Positions 42,417 to 51,065 of a stretch of 64,000 nucleotides of DNA are shown one piece after another. Origin of the DNA: CBDUZS01 sp965371785 (GTDB taxonomy: Bacteria > Fermentibacterota > Fermentibacteria > Fermentibacterales > JCC-6). The DNA lies in the NCBI GenBank assembly GCA_965371785.1, contig CBDUZS010000005.1, forward strand, positions 5,107-69,106, written 5' to 3'. Under the pieces are notes generated by a model that worked only from the letters and a program-made list of their open reading frames with translations, made no database searches and was not told where the DNA came from. The first letter of the stretch is position 1; each line of letters starts with the position of its first letter. The translations under genes and the position numbers were made by a program.

Positions 42417-43554
42417 GGATCAACTGGCTATCAGAGAGATCTGTGCCGATATAGCAGAGAAGCACATCAGACCCATACGTGCGAAGCTGGACGAAGAGAA
42501 CCGCTTTCCTACCGAGATAATGAAGGTCATGGCTGCCAGTGACCTTTTCACAATCTACATCCCTGAAGCGTATGGTGGAACGGAATTGGGTGCTGTTTCC
42601 CTCTGCATTGCCACCGAGGAACTCAGCAAAGCCTGCGGGGGAATTGCAGTGTGCTTTGCCGCTAATGCCCTGGGTTCCATGCCCATTCTACTGTCCGGAT
42701 CAGAAGCTCAGAAAGAGAAGTACCTTCCACAGCTTGCGTCAGGAGAGAAGTACGCTGCGTTTGCACTCACCGAACCAGATGCCGGCAGCGATGCGGGAGC
42801 CATAAAGACGAAGGCTGTCAAGGATGGTGACAGCTACATTCTCAACGGGACGAAGCAATGGATCACCAATGGCGGAGAAGCCAAGATATACACGGTGATC
42901 GCCATGACCGATCCGACCAGGGGAGCAAGGGGAGCCTCGGCGTTCATAGTCGAGGATGGTACTCCCGGATTCAGCTACGGTAAGAAGGAAGACAAGATGG
43001 GGATAAGGGCTTCCGCGACTCGAGAGCTCATCTTCGAGGACTGCAGGATACCCTCAGAGAATCTGATCTCCAGGGAAGGCTATGGTTTTCTGGTTGCGAT
43101 GAAGACACTGGACTACTCGAGACCAGGTGTAGCCGCCCAGGCAGTCGGCATCGCTCAGGGAGCACTCGACGAAGCGATGAAGTATTCATCGGAGAGACGA
43201 CAGTTCGGAGCCAGGATCGACTCGTTCCAGGGAATACAGTTCATGCTTGCCGATATGGCCACTTCCATCGAAGCTGCCAGAGCGCTCACCTACAGTGTGG
43301 CCAGGATGATCGACAGCGGGGCAAAAAAATTCGACAAGGAATCCGCGATGGCCAAGGTCTTTGCCAGCGATGTGGCCATGAAGGTCACAACGGATGCTGT
43401 TCAGATCCTCGGAGGATACGGCTACATGAAGGAATACCCGGTCGAGAAGATGATGCGGGATGCGAAGATCACTCAGATCTACGAGGGGACCAATCAGATA
43501 CAGCGGAGTGTAATCGCAACGGCTCTCATCAAGGAAACGGCCTCCCGGAGGTAG
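42397..43554 (+). CDS. Acyl-CoA dehydrogenase (short-chain, Bcd-like)
   Basis: 385 residues from ATG 42397 (GAGGAG upstream); the Met at 42379 is inside rnc. FAD-dependent, with catalytic Glu363 (QIYEGTNQIQR), AFALTEPDAGSDAG and KQWITNGG, all typical of butyryl-type dehydrogenases. Overlaps rnc by 20 bases and is followed by etfB and etfA, so the trio probably forms an EtfAB-Bcd complex. Direction of catalysis (enoyl-CoA reduction in fermentation or acyl-CoA oxidation) is inferred from the Etf type. Confidence 0.93.
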   Translation: MDYQLSEDQLAIREICADIAEKHIRPIRAKLDEENRFPTEIMKVMAASDLFTIYIPEAYGGTELGAVSLCIATEELSKACGGIAVCFAANALGSMPILLSGSEAQKEKYLPQLASGEKYAAFALTEPDAGSDAGAIKTKAVKDGDSYILNGTKQWITNGGEAKIYTVIAMTDPTRGARGASAFIVEDGTPGFSYGKKEDKMGIRASATRELIFEDCRIPSENLISREGYGFLVAMKTLDYSRPGVAAQAVGIAQGALDEAMKYSSERRQFGARIDSFQGIQFMLADMATSIEAARALTYSVARMIDSGAKKFDKESAMAKVFASDVAMKVTTDAVQILGGYGYMKEYPVEKMMRDAKITQIYEGTNQIQRSVIATALIKETASRR

Positions 43555-43560
43555 GATGAA

Positions 43561-44346
43561 ATGCGGTTCGTAGTAGCGGTCAAGCAGGTTCCCGATACTT
43601 CGGATGTCAGGATCGACGAGGAACGCGGCACGATGATCCGGGATGGGGTTCCTTCCATCCTCAATCCCTTCGATGCTTACGCTCTCGAGGAAGCTCTTCG
43701 CTGGCGAGACGAACTCGGGGGAACGGTCATCGTACTGAGTATGGGTCCGCCACAGGCAGAGGCCGTTCTACGCGAAGCGGTATCCATGGGTGCAGACGAG
43801 GCAGTTCTTCTTTCCGACAGCGCGTTTGCCGGTGCCGACACCTGGGCAACCAGCCATACGATTGCTGCTGCCGTAAGAAAACTCGGTGGAGTGGACATCG
43901 TTTTCACCGGGAAGCAGGCCATCGACGGTGACACCGCCCAGACTGGTCCGGGCATTGCAGCAACACTTGACTGGCCTCAGATAACATTCGTGGGGAAAGT
44001 AAGAGAGATATCCACCGATACAATCGTTGCGGAAAGGTATGTCGAGGGTGGTATCGAGGTCGTCAAGGCATCCCTGCCGGTTGTCGTTACAGTTCTCAAG
44101 GATGCAAATACTCCGAGATTGCCCTCGCTCAGAGGGAAGATGAAGGCAAGAAAGCTGACGATCATTCCGTTGACCAGAATCGACCTCGAACTCGAGGAGG
44201 ATTGTGTCGGCCTCGAAGGATCACCGACAAGGGTTGTCAGCATTGCGACTCCGGAGGCCAAGATCGGCGGCGAGATCCACAGGGGGGAGCCTGAAGAGCT
44301 GGCGGCAATCATCGCCGACTACCTCCTGGGAGAGGAGCACGACTGA
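43561..44346 (+). CDS. etfB: Electron-transfer flavoprotein, beta subunit
   Basis: 261 residues. Begins RFVVAVKQVPDTSDVRIDEE, the EtfB start; later TGKQAIDGDTAQTGPGIAA and LPVVVTVLKDANTPRLPSLRGKMKA are diagnostic. It lies between the dehydrogenase and etfA, overlapping etfA by one base. Binds NADH and the bifurcating flavin in bifurcating Etfs, AMP in ordinary ones. Confidence 0.95.
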   Translation: MRFVVAVKQVPDTSDVRIDEERGTMIRDGVPSILNPFDAYALEEALRWRDELGGTVIVLSMGPPQAEAVLREAVSMGADEAVLLSDSAFAGADTWATSHTIAAAVRKLGGVDIVFTGKQAIDGDTAQTGPGIAATLDWPQITFVGKVREISTDTIVAERYVEGGIEVVKASLPVVVTVLKDANTPRLPSLRGKMKARKLTIIPLTRIDLELEEDCVGLEGSPTRVVSIATPEAKIGGEIHRGEPEELAAIIADYLLGEEHD

Positions 44347-45542
44347 TGTCTGCGTCCATCAGCGTCAGAACCGAGGTCTGTACCGGATGTGGTTTATGCG
44401 TGCCTGCCTGTCCTTTCGGTTCGATAGCGATGGTCGACGGGTTGGCAGTGATTGACGAGACCTGTACACTCTGCGGGGCATGTGAGTCCTCCTGCCCCTA
44501 CGAAGCAATTGTCCTGCGGAAAACTGATGCCGTGAAAGCCGATACAGATGCCTTTTCGGGCGTACTGGTCATTGCAGAACAGCGTGACGGAGCAGTGGAT
44601 CACAGCACCCTGGAGCTTCTGGGAGAGGGCAGCAGACTTGCCGCAGCAGAGGGAACAGGGGTCTCGGTCGTCCTGCTGACTGGTGATACGGGTGACTGGC
44701 CCGAGGTTTTGATCCATCAGGGAGCTGACACCGTGTACGTTGCTGAAGATCCAGGACTGGCTCATTACAGGACGGAACCTTCTACTCGGCTTATCTCCGC
44801 CCTGATACTCGAGATGAAACCCTCCGTCGTTCTTGCCTCGGCAACTACGACCGGGCGCGATCTGATGCCAAGAATCGCAAGCAACCTCTGTACGGGACTC
44901 ACGGCAGATTGCACCGTTCTCGAACTTGACGAGGAAAGCGGTCTGCTTCTCCAGACAAGACCTGCGTTCGGCGGTAACATCATGGCTACGATTGTCTGTG
45001 AGAGAACCAGGCCTCAGATGGCTACCGTGAGACCGAGAGTGATGAAGGCACTGGAGCTTGATTCTTCGAGAACCGGCAAGATCGTACGGCTTCCGATCCA
45101 GCAGAAAGATATCGAGAGCAGAACGGAAATAGTCGAATTCATACCACTCGATGAAGGTGAAGTGGATATCACCGAGGCCGAAGCAATCGTATCCGGCGGC
45201 AGAGGTCTGAAGGAACCCGGTAACTTCGCCTTGATGGCGGAACTGGCCGAGCTCCTCGGGGGCAGCGTTGGCGCCAGCAGGGCTGCAATCGATGCCGGTT
45301 GGATTTCCTACCCCCACCAGGTTGGACAGACTGGAAAGACGGTTCAGCCCAGAATCTATATCGCCTGCGGTATTTCCGGTGCCGTTCAGCACAGGGTGGG
45401 AATGCAGTCTTCCGACAGAATCGTTGCAGTGAACCGTGATGAATCCGCGCCGATCTTTGATTTCTGTGATCTCGGCTGCGTAGGTGACCTCTTCGAAGTA
45501 ATACCAGCACTCATCAGGGAGATAAAGCGCAGAAGGTCCTGA
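44346..45542 (+). CDS. etfA: Electron-transfer flavoprotein, alpha subunit, fused to a 2x[4Fe-4S] ferredoxin domain
   Basis: 398 residues. Residues 1-60 are a ferredoxin domain with two clusters: C12-C15-C18-C22 and C40-C43-C46-C50. The EtfA N-domain follows (about 65-270), then the FAD-binding domain (about 275-398; SGGRGLKEPGNF, GASRAAIDAGWI, QVGQTGKTVQPRIYIACGISG). Such ferredoxin-fused EtfA subunits occur with anaerobic, probably electron-bifurcating or confurcating Etf-Bcd complexes. The electron partner of the fused clusters is not encoded here. Confidence 0.94.
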   Translation: MSASISVRTEVCTGCGLCVPACPFGSIAMVDGLAVIDETCTLCGACESSCPYEAIVLRKTDAVKADTDAFSGVLVIAEQRDGAVDHSTLELLGEGSRLAAAEGTGVSVVLLTGDTGDWPEVLIHQGADTVYVAEDPGLAHYRTEPSTRLISALILEMKPSVVLASATTTGRDLMPRIASNLCTGLTADCTVLELDEESGLLLQTRPAFGGNIMATIVCERTRPQMATVRPRVMKALELDSSRTGKIVRLPIQQKDIESRTEIVEFIPLDEGEVDITEAEAIVSGGRGLKEPGNFALMAELAELLGGSVGASRAAIDAGWISYPHQVGQTGKTVQPRIYIACGISGAVQHRVGMQSSDRIVAVNRDESAPIFDFCDLGCVGDLFEVIPALIREIKRRRS

Positions 45543-45569
45543 TCCCTCTGCCTGCCCGAAGGAGACCCA

Positions 45570-46529
45570 TTGTACGAGGCAATCGGGGTACTGCACGTGC
45601 ATACGCTCCACTCGGATGGAACGGGAACACCGGCCGAGATCTCTTCTGCCGCTTCAGATGCCGGTCTTTCATTCGTCGGTATCAACGACCACCGCACTCT
45701 TTTCCTCAGAGATCATGGTCTCAGCGGATTGCAGGAGGGTGTGTTCTTCCTTACCGGCGCCGAGCTGGAGGATGACAGAAGACAGAATCATTTACTGGTT
45801 TACGGTATCGACAGGCTTCCACCGACGGGAAACACCCTCGACCAGCTGGCGGACGTGAGAAGGCAGGGGGGTATAGCGATTGCGGCTCATCCTTTTGAGA
45901 GGGGGGGGCTGCTTCCCGGAGCAGGAACCTTCAGGTGGACGTACGGAGCGCAGAAGGCTCTCTCGGGCATAGAAATCTGGAATTACATGTCCGCCTGGAA
46001 GAGGAGAATCACTCCGTTCAGTGTTCCATCCAGGCTGAAGGATCCGGACCGTTATACCCTGCACCCCGACCGCGATGCAATGGGCCTGTGGTTCGAAACC
46101 GGCGGATGCGCTGTTGCCTGCCCTGACGCTCATGCGATAAGACCCGGGCTCGGCAGGCTGTCCGTGACGATATTCCCGTACTCCATGCTCTTCCGGAGGT
46201 TGAGGACACATCTGCTGCTGGAAAGTGAGCCGGAATGGAGCGATACGTCCCGCACCGAGAAGCAAATCCTGTCAGCCCTTGCAGACGGGCGCTGCTTCGC
46301 AAGTAACTTCATTCGCGGGGATGCGTCGGATTTCAGGGCTTCGAGAACTTCGGATGGCGTGCGCCTGGAACTCCCGATGAGTGGAGAGGTATCTGTCTAT
46401 ACTGCAGGTGTTGAACGTCACGAAGGTGAAATGGAAGCAGGAGAGCATTATATCGAATCTGTGACGTTTCCGGTGATTGTTACCGTCGAGAGGGATGGAG
46501 GAACATGGATCGTCTGTGGCTTGCGCTGA
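45570..46529 (+). CDS. PHP-domain metal-dependent hydrolase
   Basis: 319 residues from TTG 45570 (AAGGAG upstream). PHP motifs: GVLHVHTLHSDGTGT (H9, H11, D15), INDHR, AAHPFERGG, and CPDAHAIRPGLG. Metal-dependent phosphoesterase fold, related to PolC-PHP and YciV; the substrate is not evident. The frame overlaps the next gene by 25 bases, so the two are probably co-transcribed. Confidence 0.85.
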   Translation: MYEAIGVLHVHTLHSDGTGTPAEISSAASDAGLSFVGINDHRTLFLRDHGLSGLQEGVFFLTGAELEDDRRQNHLLVYGIDRLPPTGNTLDQLADVRRQGGIAIAAHPFERGGLLPGAGTFRWTYGAQKALSGIEIWNYMSAWKRRITPFSVPSRLKDPDRYTLHPDRDAMGLWFETGGCAVACPDAHAIRPGLGRLSVTIFPYSMLFRRLRTHLLLESEPEWSDTSRTEKQILSALADGRCFASNFIRGDASDFRASRTSDGVRLELPMSGEVSVYTAGVERHEGEMEAGEHYIESVTFPVIVTVERDGGTWIVCGLR

Positions 46530-46987
46530 CCGCTTCCATACTGATTCTTGCACCTTCAGCAGGCTCCACGCCTCTCGATACAGCCTATGATTTTCTCTAC
46601 GCGGTCGAATTCGGTGACGGTGCTGCCATGCTGGGTACTTTCACCGAATCCCTGAGCCTGCAGATAAGCGCTCGGATAGAGCAGATGAGACAGCTGGCTC
46701 TCGCCGATCAATCCATTGCTGCCCGAACGATCCGCAGATTTGGTGGAACCATGACCATGTACGATCTCGAGAACCTGTCCCCGGATGAACTTCTCGGGAG
46801 AGTACTGGAAGGAATTCATCTGAGTCTTCCTGAGAATGTCGACGAAGAGTACCTGACGATGTCCGGGAGGAATGCCGAAGTTACTCTCTCATGGATCGAC
46901 GGCGGATCGGTTTCCTTCACCATGGTGTGGGAAGACAGCGGCTGGAGGATATCCGACACTGACCTCCTCTCGATGCTGTTCTATTAA
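46505..46987 (+). CDS. Small exported protein of unknown function
   Basis: 160 residues, with GGAGGAAC before the ATG inside the previous gene. Signal peptide about 1-22 (LALTASILILAPSAGS). The mature part reads like a one-domain SnoaL/NTF2-type or DUF4878-like fold (DTAYDFLYAVEFGDGAAMLGTF near the N-terminus, VSFTMVWEDSGWRISD at the end). That assignment is only suggestive. No catalytic motif. Confidence 0.65.
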   Translation: MDRLWLALTASILILAPSAGSTPLDTAYDFLYAVEFGDGAAMLGTFTESLSLQISARIEQMRQLALADQSIAARTIRRFGGTMTMYDLENLSPDELLGRVLEGIHLSLPENVDEEYLTMSGRNAEVTLSWIDGGSVSFTMVWEDSGWRISDTDLLSMLFY

Positions 46988-47014
46988 TTCTCTTCACGCG
47001 ATGCGATGGGGAGA

Positions 47015-47043
47015 TTGACAGAACAGTCCGTATAGCGTAGACT
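47015..47043 (+). promoter_or_regulatory. Sigma70-type promoter of the DUF4878-like lipoprotein gene
   Basis: TTGACA (47015-47020), exactly 17 bases, then TAGACT (47038-47043). The predicted start is about 35 bases before the ATG at 47085. One of the best promoter matches in the window. Confidence 0.6.
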
Positions 47044-47084
47044 GCACGCTGGGTATTTTTTGACACATACTTTGGGGGTAATCA

Positions 47085-47438
47085 ATGCTCAGGATAGTAT
47101 CTGCAACGATAATCGTTGGCCTTCTCGTCCTCGCCTGCGGTGGCGGAGCCGGAAGCCCCGAGGCTGCCGTAAAAGGCTTCTTCGACGCCATGAAGGATGG
47201 AGACATCGACAAAGCCATTACATACCTTCCCGATGGTGAGGTCGACGACGATACAAAGGCTGGTCTCGAGATGGCAGCTGCATTCATCAACATGATGGAG
47301 ATAGAGATCGTCGGCAGCGAGGTCGATGGCGACGAAGCCGTCGTTACGGTCAAGATGACTATTATGGGCGAGGAGACAGAGGAAGACCTTCCTCTGATTC
47401 TCGAGGGCGGAAGCTGGAAGCTTTCAGAAGGTTTCTAG
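47085..47438 (+). CDS. DUF4878-like lipoprotein
   Basis: 117 residues. Lipobox VLAC (Cys18). PEAAVKGFFDAMKDGDIDKAITYL is the typical DUF4878 opening (NTF2-like fold), and LPLILEGGSWKLSEGF its end. Likely an envelope lipoprotein of unknown role. Own promoter at 47015 and a terminator at 47460, so monocistronic. Confidence 0.8.
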   Translation: MLRIVSATIIVGLLVLACGGGAGSPEAAVKGFFDAMKDGDIDKAITYLPDGEVDDDTKAGLEMAAAFINMMEIEIVGSEVDGDEAVVTVKMTIMGEETEEDLPLILEGGSWKLSEGF

Positions 47439-47459
47439 ATCCGGCTTGAAATGATATTG

Positions 47460-47485
47460 GAAGCCCCGGTTTCTGCCGGGGCTTC
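47460..47485 (+). terminator. Terminator between convergent genes
   Basis: A perfect 10-bp stem (GAAGCCCCGG / CCGGGGCTTC) with loop TTTCTG, then TTCGTGG. It stands between the lipoprotein gene and the minus-strand GroES-like gene and may serve both. Confidence 0.7.
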
Positions 47486-47504
47486 TTCGTGGCTGAGATT
47501 CGGA

Positions 47505-47921
47505 TCAGATTTCCTTATCGGAAGACGGCAGCATCGACGCCTCCCAGTCATCCTCTCTCAACAGAACGAGAACAGCGGAGTTTGGTACTACGAAGTACTT
47601 CTTTCCCTCCAGGTTTATCTCGTATGCGGAGTTTTTCACGTACAGGATGAAATCGCCCTTGGCAGCCTGCAGCGGGAAGTAGCGTTGTTCCTCTCTTGTA
47701 GTCTGTTTCCAGGGCTCACTGTCCGCATTGAAAGTGCCGGGGACCGGATAACCCGGACCGACCGCTTCAACCCAGCCGTTGGATATCTTCTTTCCGTCAA
47801 TTGCTGAGTCGGGGAGGTATAAACCGGAATGAGTTCTCTCGGAGGGAGAGAGGGGGGACACCAGGAGCCTGTCGCCCGTTACTATCAGTCTTTTCTTACC
47901 TACGTACTTGGAGTCATCCAT
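47505..47921 (-). CDS. GroES-like protein with an internal insertion
   Basis: 138 residues from ATG 47921; the open frame continues into the tRNA-Ser gene but that part cannot be coding. A chaperonin-10 fold is visible: GDRLLVSPLSPSERTHSGLYLPDSA, VEAVGPGY, then KGDFILYVKNSAYEINLEGKKYFVVPNSAVLVLL. Between the two halves a segment (about 66-88; TFNADSEPWKQTTREEQRYF) is inserted relative to the about 95-residue GroES. No groEL is adjacent, so a dedicated chaperonin partner is doubtful; it may be a divergent orphan Cpn10. Confidence 0.75.
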   Translation of the reverse strand: MDDSKYVGKKRLIVTGDRLLVSPLSPSERTHSGLYLPDSAIDGKKISNGWVEAVGPGYPVPGTFNADSEPWKQTTREEQRYFPLQAAKGDFILYVKNSAYEINLEGKKYFVVPNSAVLVLLREDDWEASMLPSSDKEI

Positions 47922-47955
47922 CCTTTTCCCCGAGTCGAGTGGAGTATAAGAAATA

Positions 47956-48040
47956 TGGCGGAGGACCGGGGACTCGAACCCCGAAGGGCATGGCCCGGCG
48001 GATTTCAAATCCGCTGCCTTACCAATTAGACTAGTCCTCC
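47956..48040 (-). tRNA. tRNA-Ser (anticodon TGA)
   Basis: 85 bases including an encoded CCA (47956-47958). Acceptor GGAGGAC/GTCCTCC, discriminator G, anticodon stem GCGGA/TCCGC with loop TTTGAAA (TGA), long class II variable arm with GGGC-CAT-GCCC stem, T-arm CGGGG-TTCGAGT-CCCCG. Reads UCN codons; it is not the selenocysteine tRNA, whose anticodon would be TCA. Confidence 0.96.
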
Positions 48041-48098
48041 GCAGGGGTCAGATTTATACTAATAGCTTGAAAAACGGTCAAACAGAGGGAGGCGTTAC

Positions 48099-48629
48099 TT
48101 GGCAACCGAAGTGGAGCTCAAGTTCCCCGTGGATGGGTTTCAGGAAATAACCTTGCGTCTCCGTGAACTCTGCTCTATTCCAGGCGAAGCGACTCCGGAG
48201 GAGAATTTAGTCTTCGACACACCGAACCGTCTTCTCGGGAAGAGAAACGTACTCCTCCGTCTCAGACTGACCGCCGGTCATACCATCCTCACCGTGAAGG
48301 GACCCGTCAGGGATTCCGCCATGAAGGTCAGAAGCGAGTTCGAGACCCGGCTGTCCAGCAGCCTTGATGAGGCACGACAGATTTTCGAAACCCTGGGTTA
48401 CGAAGTGGTTGCCAGCTATGAGAAGATCAGACAGGTGTCACGGCTGGGTAACGTCACGGTCTGCCTGGACGAACTATGGTTCGGCTCCTTCGTCGAGCTG
48501 GAGGCTTCGACCGAGGAAGATCTTGCCGATGCAGCGCTCAAGTTGGGTTTCGATCCGTCTCACGGCTTGTCGCGGAGTTATCTGAATCTCGAGGCCGAGG
48601 CTCGAATCGCTGAAAGCATCGGGGAATGA
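48099..48629 (+). CDS. CYTH-domain protein (class IV adenylate cyclase/thiamine triphosphatase-like)
   Basis: 176 residues from TTG 48099 (GAGGGAGG upstream). The signature EVELKF (ExExK) is at residues 4-9, with basic strands RNVLLRLRLT and TVKGPV, SEFETRL, ASYEKIRQVS and FVELEAS lining the expected tunnel. Members hydrolyse triphosphates or make cAMP. The length suits class IV cyclase/CyaB-like proteins, but the substrate cannot be read. Overlaps the next gene by four bases. Confidence 0.87.
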   Translation: MATEVELKFPVDGFQEITLRLRELCSIPGEATPEENLVFDTPNRLLGKRNVLLRLRLTAGHTILTVKGPVRDSAMKVRSEFETRLSSSLDEARQIFETLGYEVVASYEKIRQVSRLGNVTVCLDELWFGSFVELEASTEEDLADAALKLGFDPSHGLSRSYLNLEAEARIAESIGE

Positions 48630-49411
48630 ACCTGATCGTACTGACTGCCCTGCTGGCATCTATCCCGGTTATCAATGTCGAAACGTTGCAGCAACCGGAA
48701 AGCCAGCCCGATGAAGAGACCGAAGTCGAGGAGCCTTCTCAGGCCCCGGATTCATTCCTGGACCCGTACAGGAAACCGGATGACGGAAAAGGTTTATGCG
48801 GCTGCTTCCAGTCGGTTTTCTGGGATGTATTCGAAATACCGTTCAGAATCGTTGGCTCCGTCGATATAGGCTACAACTCTGATCCGTGGAAGTTTGCGGG
48901 TGTAAGAGCATCGCGTGGTGCGGGAAACCCCATCGCGATCGATCTCGAAGCCGGGATGAGCCGCACAGGCAAAGAAAGAGGCTGGGAAGCTTCTGGAACG
49001 TTCAGGTTCCCCTCCCCCATGTCTCTGGATTTTCTTTACCATGATGTTCGGCCGGGTGAGGACCGAAAGGAATTCGCACTGTTCTACGCCGGTGTCCCCA
49101 TCCAGCTTCTCTTCGATTCTCCACTATCCATCGAGACCGGAGGAGGGCTCCTTCTCGGGTGGGAAGATGACCGGGACGTACTCAGCGGAGGTTACGTCCA
49201 GCTAAGGGGAAGATTGTACTACTTCGGAGGAGGTTCCCTGGCAGCGGATTACAGGCTTGCCTGGTTGAACGGGCGCCCCTTGCACAGGGGTTCGGGCAGG
49301 CTCTACTGGTGCGAGGCTCCATTCTCTCTCTGGGCTGGATACACTGTTTTGCGAAATTGTCAGGGAGAAGTACTCCATGGTCCGGGGGCTGGTCTTGGTG
49401 TTTTCTTCTGA
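48626..49411 (+). CDS. Exported beta-rich protein, probably outer-membrane barrel
   Basis: 261 residues. Signal peptide about 1-17, then an acidic Pro/Glu stretch (22-55), a short Cys-containing segment (GLCGCFQSVFWDVFEIPFR), and alternating amphipathic strands with many Gly and aromatic residues, ending in GLGVFF (terminal Phe, as in outer-membrane barrels). No family recognised. Its last 35 bases overlap the glycosyltransferase-like gene. Confidence 0.65.
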   Translation: MNLIVLTALLASIPVINVETLQQPESQPDEETEVEEPSQAPDSFLDPYRKPDDGKGLCGCFQSVFWDVFEIPFRIVGSVDIGYNSDPWKFAGVRASRGAGNPIAIDLEAGMSRTGKERGWEASGTFRFPSPMSLDFLYHDVRPGEDRKEFALFYAGVPIQLLFDSPLSIETGGGLLLGWEDDRDVLSGGYVQLRGRLYYFGGGSLAADYRLAWLNGRPLHRGSGRLYWCEAPFSLWAGYTVLRNCQGEVLHGPGAGLGVFF

Positions 49412-50975
49412 CCTGAACCGGCGCTTTACCGCAGCCGCAGCAGTACTGCTCTTCCTTGTCGTATCCGTTGTGCTGATGCCGAGCGGTTTCTGGGTTATCG
49501 ACGAGGCTGGCAGGTATCTCCAGACCGTGTCCCTCTCCCGCTCCATCGAGCTGCCTCCCGAGATAGGTTACCCCGGTGCCTTTCTCCTGGGAGATTCCGC
49601 AGGAGAACTTCGCCCGCTGCCTTACCATTATGGGTACATGAGTGGCGGGAGGCTCTTCTCACAGTACAGCCCCCTCATGGCATTCATAACGCTGCCCCTT
49701 TTCCTGCTTGTGGGAAGACCGGGCATGTTCTTCCTCCCAGTTGTGGGTGCAGCCGTGCTGTGGATCATGCTGTCGAAGGTTGCGAGGAGAAGTGGATTTT
49801 CCGCATGGTCTGCAGCCCTGCTTCCTGCTGCCTGTACACCTCTTCTCTTCTACGGTTCAACGATCTGGTCTCACAATGCCGCCATTGCCCTGGGTCTCGG
49901 AGCATGGATTGCTTCGGGGAACGGCAGGACGACTTGCAGTCTTCTGCTGGCTCTCGGCGCTTCGCTTCTTCGAGTGGAAATGCTTGTTCTCTTCCCGTTT
50001 CTTCTGATGAGAGGGGGAAAGAACGGTCTGACCAGGAGGCTTGTACTGTCAGCATTGTGCATGGCTGTCTTCATTGCTGCTTCTCGGCTACTCACCGGGG
50101 AATGGATTGGTTCCCATCTGCTGGCAAGCGGTTCGGAGCAGGATCTGTACGGTCATGCCTCGATGAGCCTGCTCGGTGCGAAGCTGTTCGTTTTCTCGAG
50201 AAGCCTGCTCTTCGTTCTTCCCGGTGTATCTCCCGGCCTGAACGTTGCTGCGGGTACAACGTTATGGCTTCTCTGGTTTCTTTCGTTCAGGAAGGGAAAG
50301 CCAGGTAGAATCGCCTTCTTCCTCGGGTTGGCGATCTGCGTTGCGGCAATATGGTCGGCTGTCAGCCGGGACTTCAGACTGCTCGATCTCTTCACTATGA
50401 AACATCCGCTATTGGTGTTTCCTGCTCTCTGGCTGGTAAAGCCCCGCGAATGGAAGGTTCCATCCGCAATGATCCTCATTCTTCTGCTTGCTGCCGGGCC
50501 AATGCACGTGGAAGATCTTGCATGGGGGATCCGCCTGCTGATGCTTCCCCTCTTCATGCTCGTCCTTCGTGCCGAACCGATGAGAGGAAGGATGCCGGGG
50601 GTGCTTCTCGCGGGGTCACTCTGCATCGTTCTCGCAATGGGATCTCTCTGGACCAAGAGACAGCGTTCGGAAGAACTGGTCAATCTCACCGAAGCAGCGG
50701 GCAGTGCTGTGATCTGCACATCATGGCTTCTTCCCGGCGAGTTTGCAGAGCTGCAGGCTGAAGGCATTCCCGTGGTCATGGCTGACAGATCGGGGGATTT
50801 TCTTCTGGCACTCGATCTCATGTCAGGTCTTGATCCGGTTGTTGTCTGTCTCGAAAGGGATATTGCGACCACGCTGACCGTTCTGTCCGGTGCCGGGTAC
50901 GAGCCGGGGATCAGGGGCGTAATCAGTTTCGATCCTTTGCTCGGGGCTGCGGTCGTGAACCCACAGGCTCGCTGA
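49377..50975 (+). CDS. Polytopic GT-C-like glycosyltransferase (putative)
   Basis: 532 residues from ATG 49377, 35 bases inside the previous gene. About eleven hydrophobic helices. The first outside loop carries an acidic pair (GFWVIDEAGRYLQT), in the position of the catalytic Asp/Glu of GT-C enzymes, followed by YMSGGRLFSQYSPLMAF, as in several bacterial GT39/GT87-like proteins. The C-terminal about 100 residues form a soluble domain. It would transfer a sugar from a polyprenyl-phosphate donor; the acceptor is unknown. The prenyl-phosphoribose route at 27212 could in principle supply the donor. Not proven. Confidence 0.65.
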   Translation: MVRGLVLVFSSDLNRRFTAAAAVLLFLVVSVVLMPSGFWVIDEAGRYLQTVSLSRSIELPPEIGYPGAFLLGDSAGELRPLPYHYGYMSGGRLFSQYSPLMAFITLPLFLLVGRPGMFFLPVVGAAVLWIMLSKVARRSGFSAWSAALLPAACTPLLFYGSTIWSHNAAIALGLGAWIASGNGRTTCSLLLALGASLLRVEMLVLFPFLLMRGGKNGLTRRLVLSALCMAVFIAASRLLTGEWIGSHLLASGSEQDLYGHASMSLLGAKLFVFSRSLLFVLPGVSPGLNVAAGTTLWLLWFLSFRKGKPGRIAFFLGLAICVAAIWSAVSRDFRLLDLFTMKHPLLVFPALWLVKPREWKVPSAMILILLLAAGPMHVEDLAWGIRLLMLPLFMLVLRAEPMRGRMPGVLLAGSLCIVLAMGSLWTKRQRSEELVNLTEAAGSAVICTSWLLPGEFAELQAEGIPVVMADRSGDFLLALDLMSGLDPVVVCLERDIATTLTVLSGAGYEPGIRGVISFDPLLGAAVVNPQAR

Positions 50976-51065
50976 ACACTTGACAGATGCTCCAGGCAAT
51001 TACATACCTCGGTTCCCGATTGAGGACATTCTATAGGAAATTACTGGCTGTTAAGGAGTTGAATA

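Noticed and set aside
44394..45611. 405-codon open frame on the minus strand
   Set aside because: Antisense to etfA, whose motifs are clear.
47060..47065. Second TTGACA upstream of the DUF4878-like gene
   Set aside because: Only 19 bases before the ATG, so no room for a -10 and leader.
47956..48040. Possible selenocysteine tRNA
   Set aside because: Anticodon is TGA (serine), not TCA, and the acceptor arm has the normal 7 bp.
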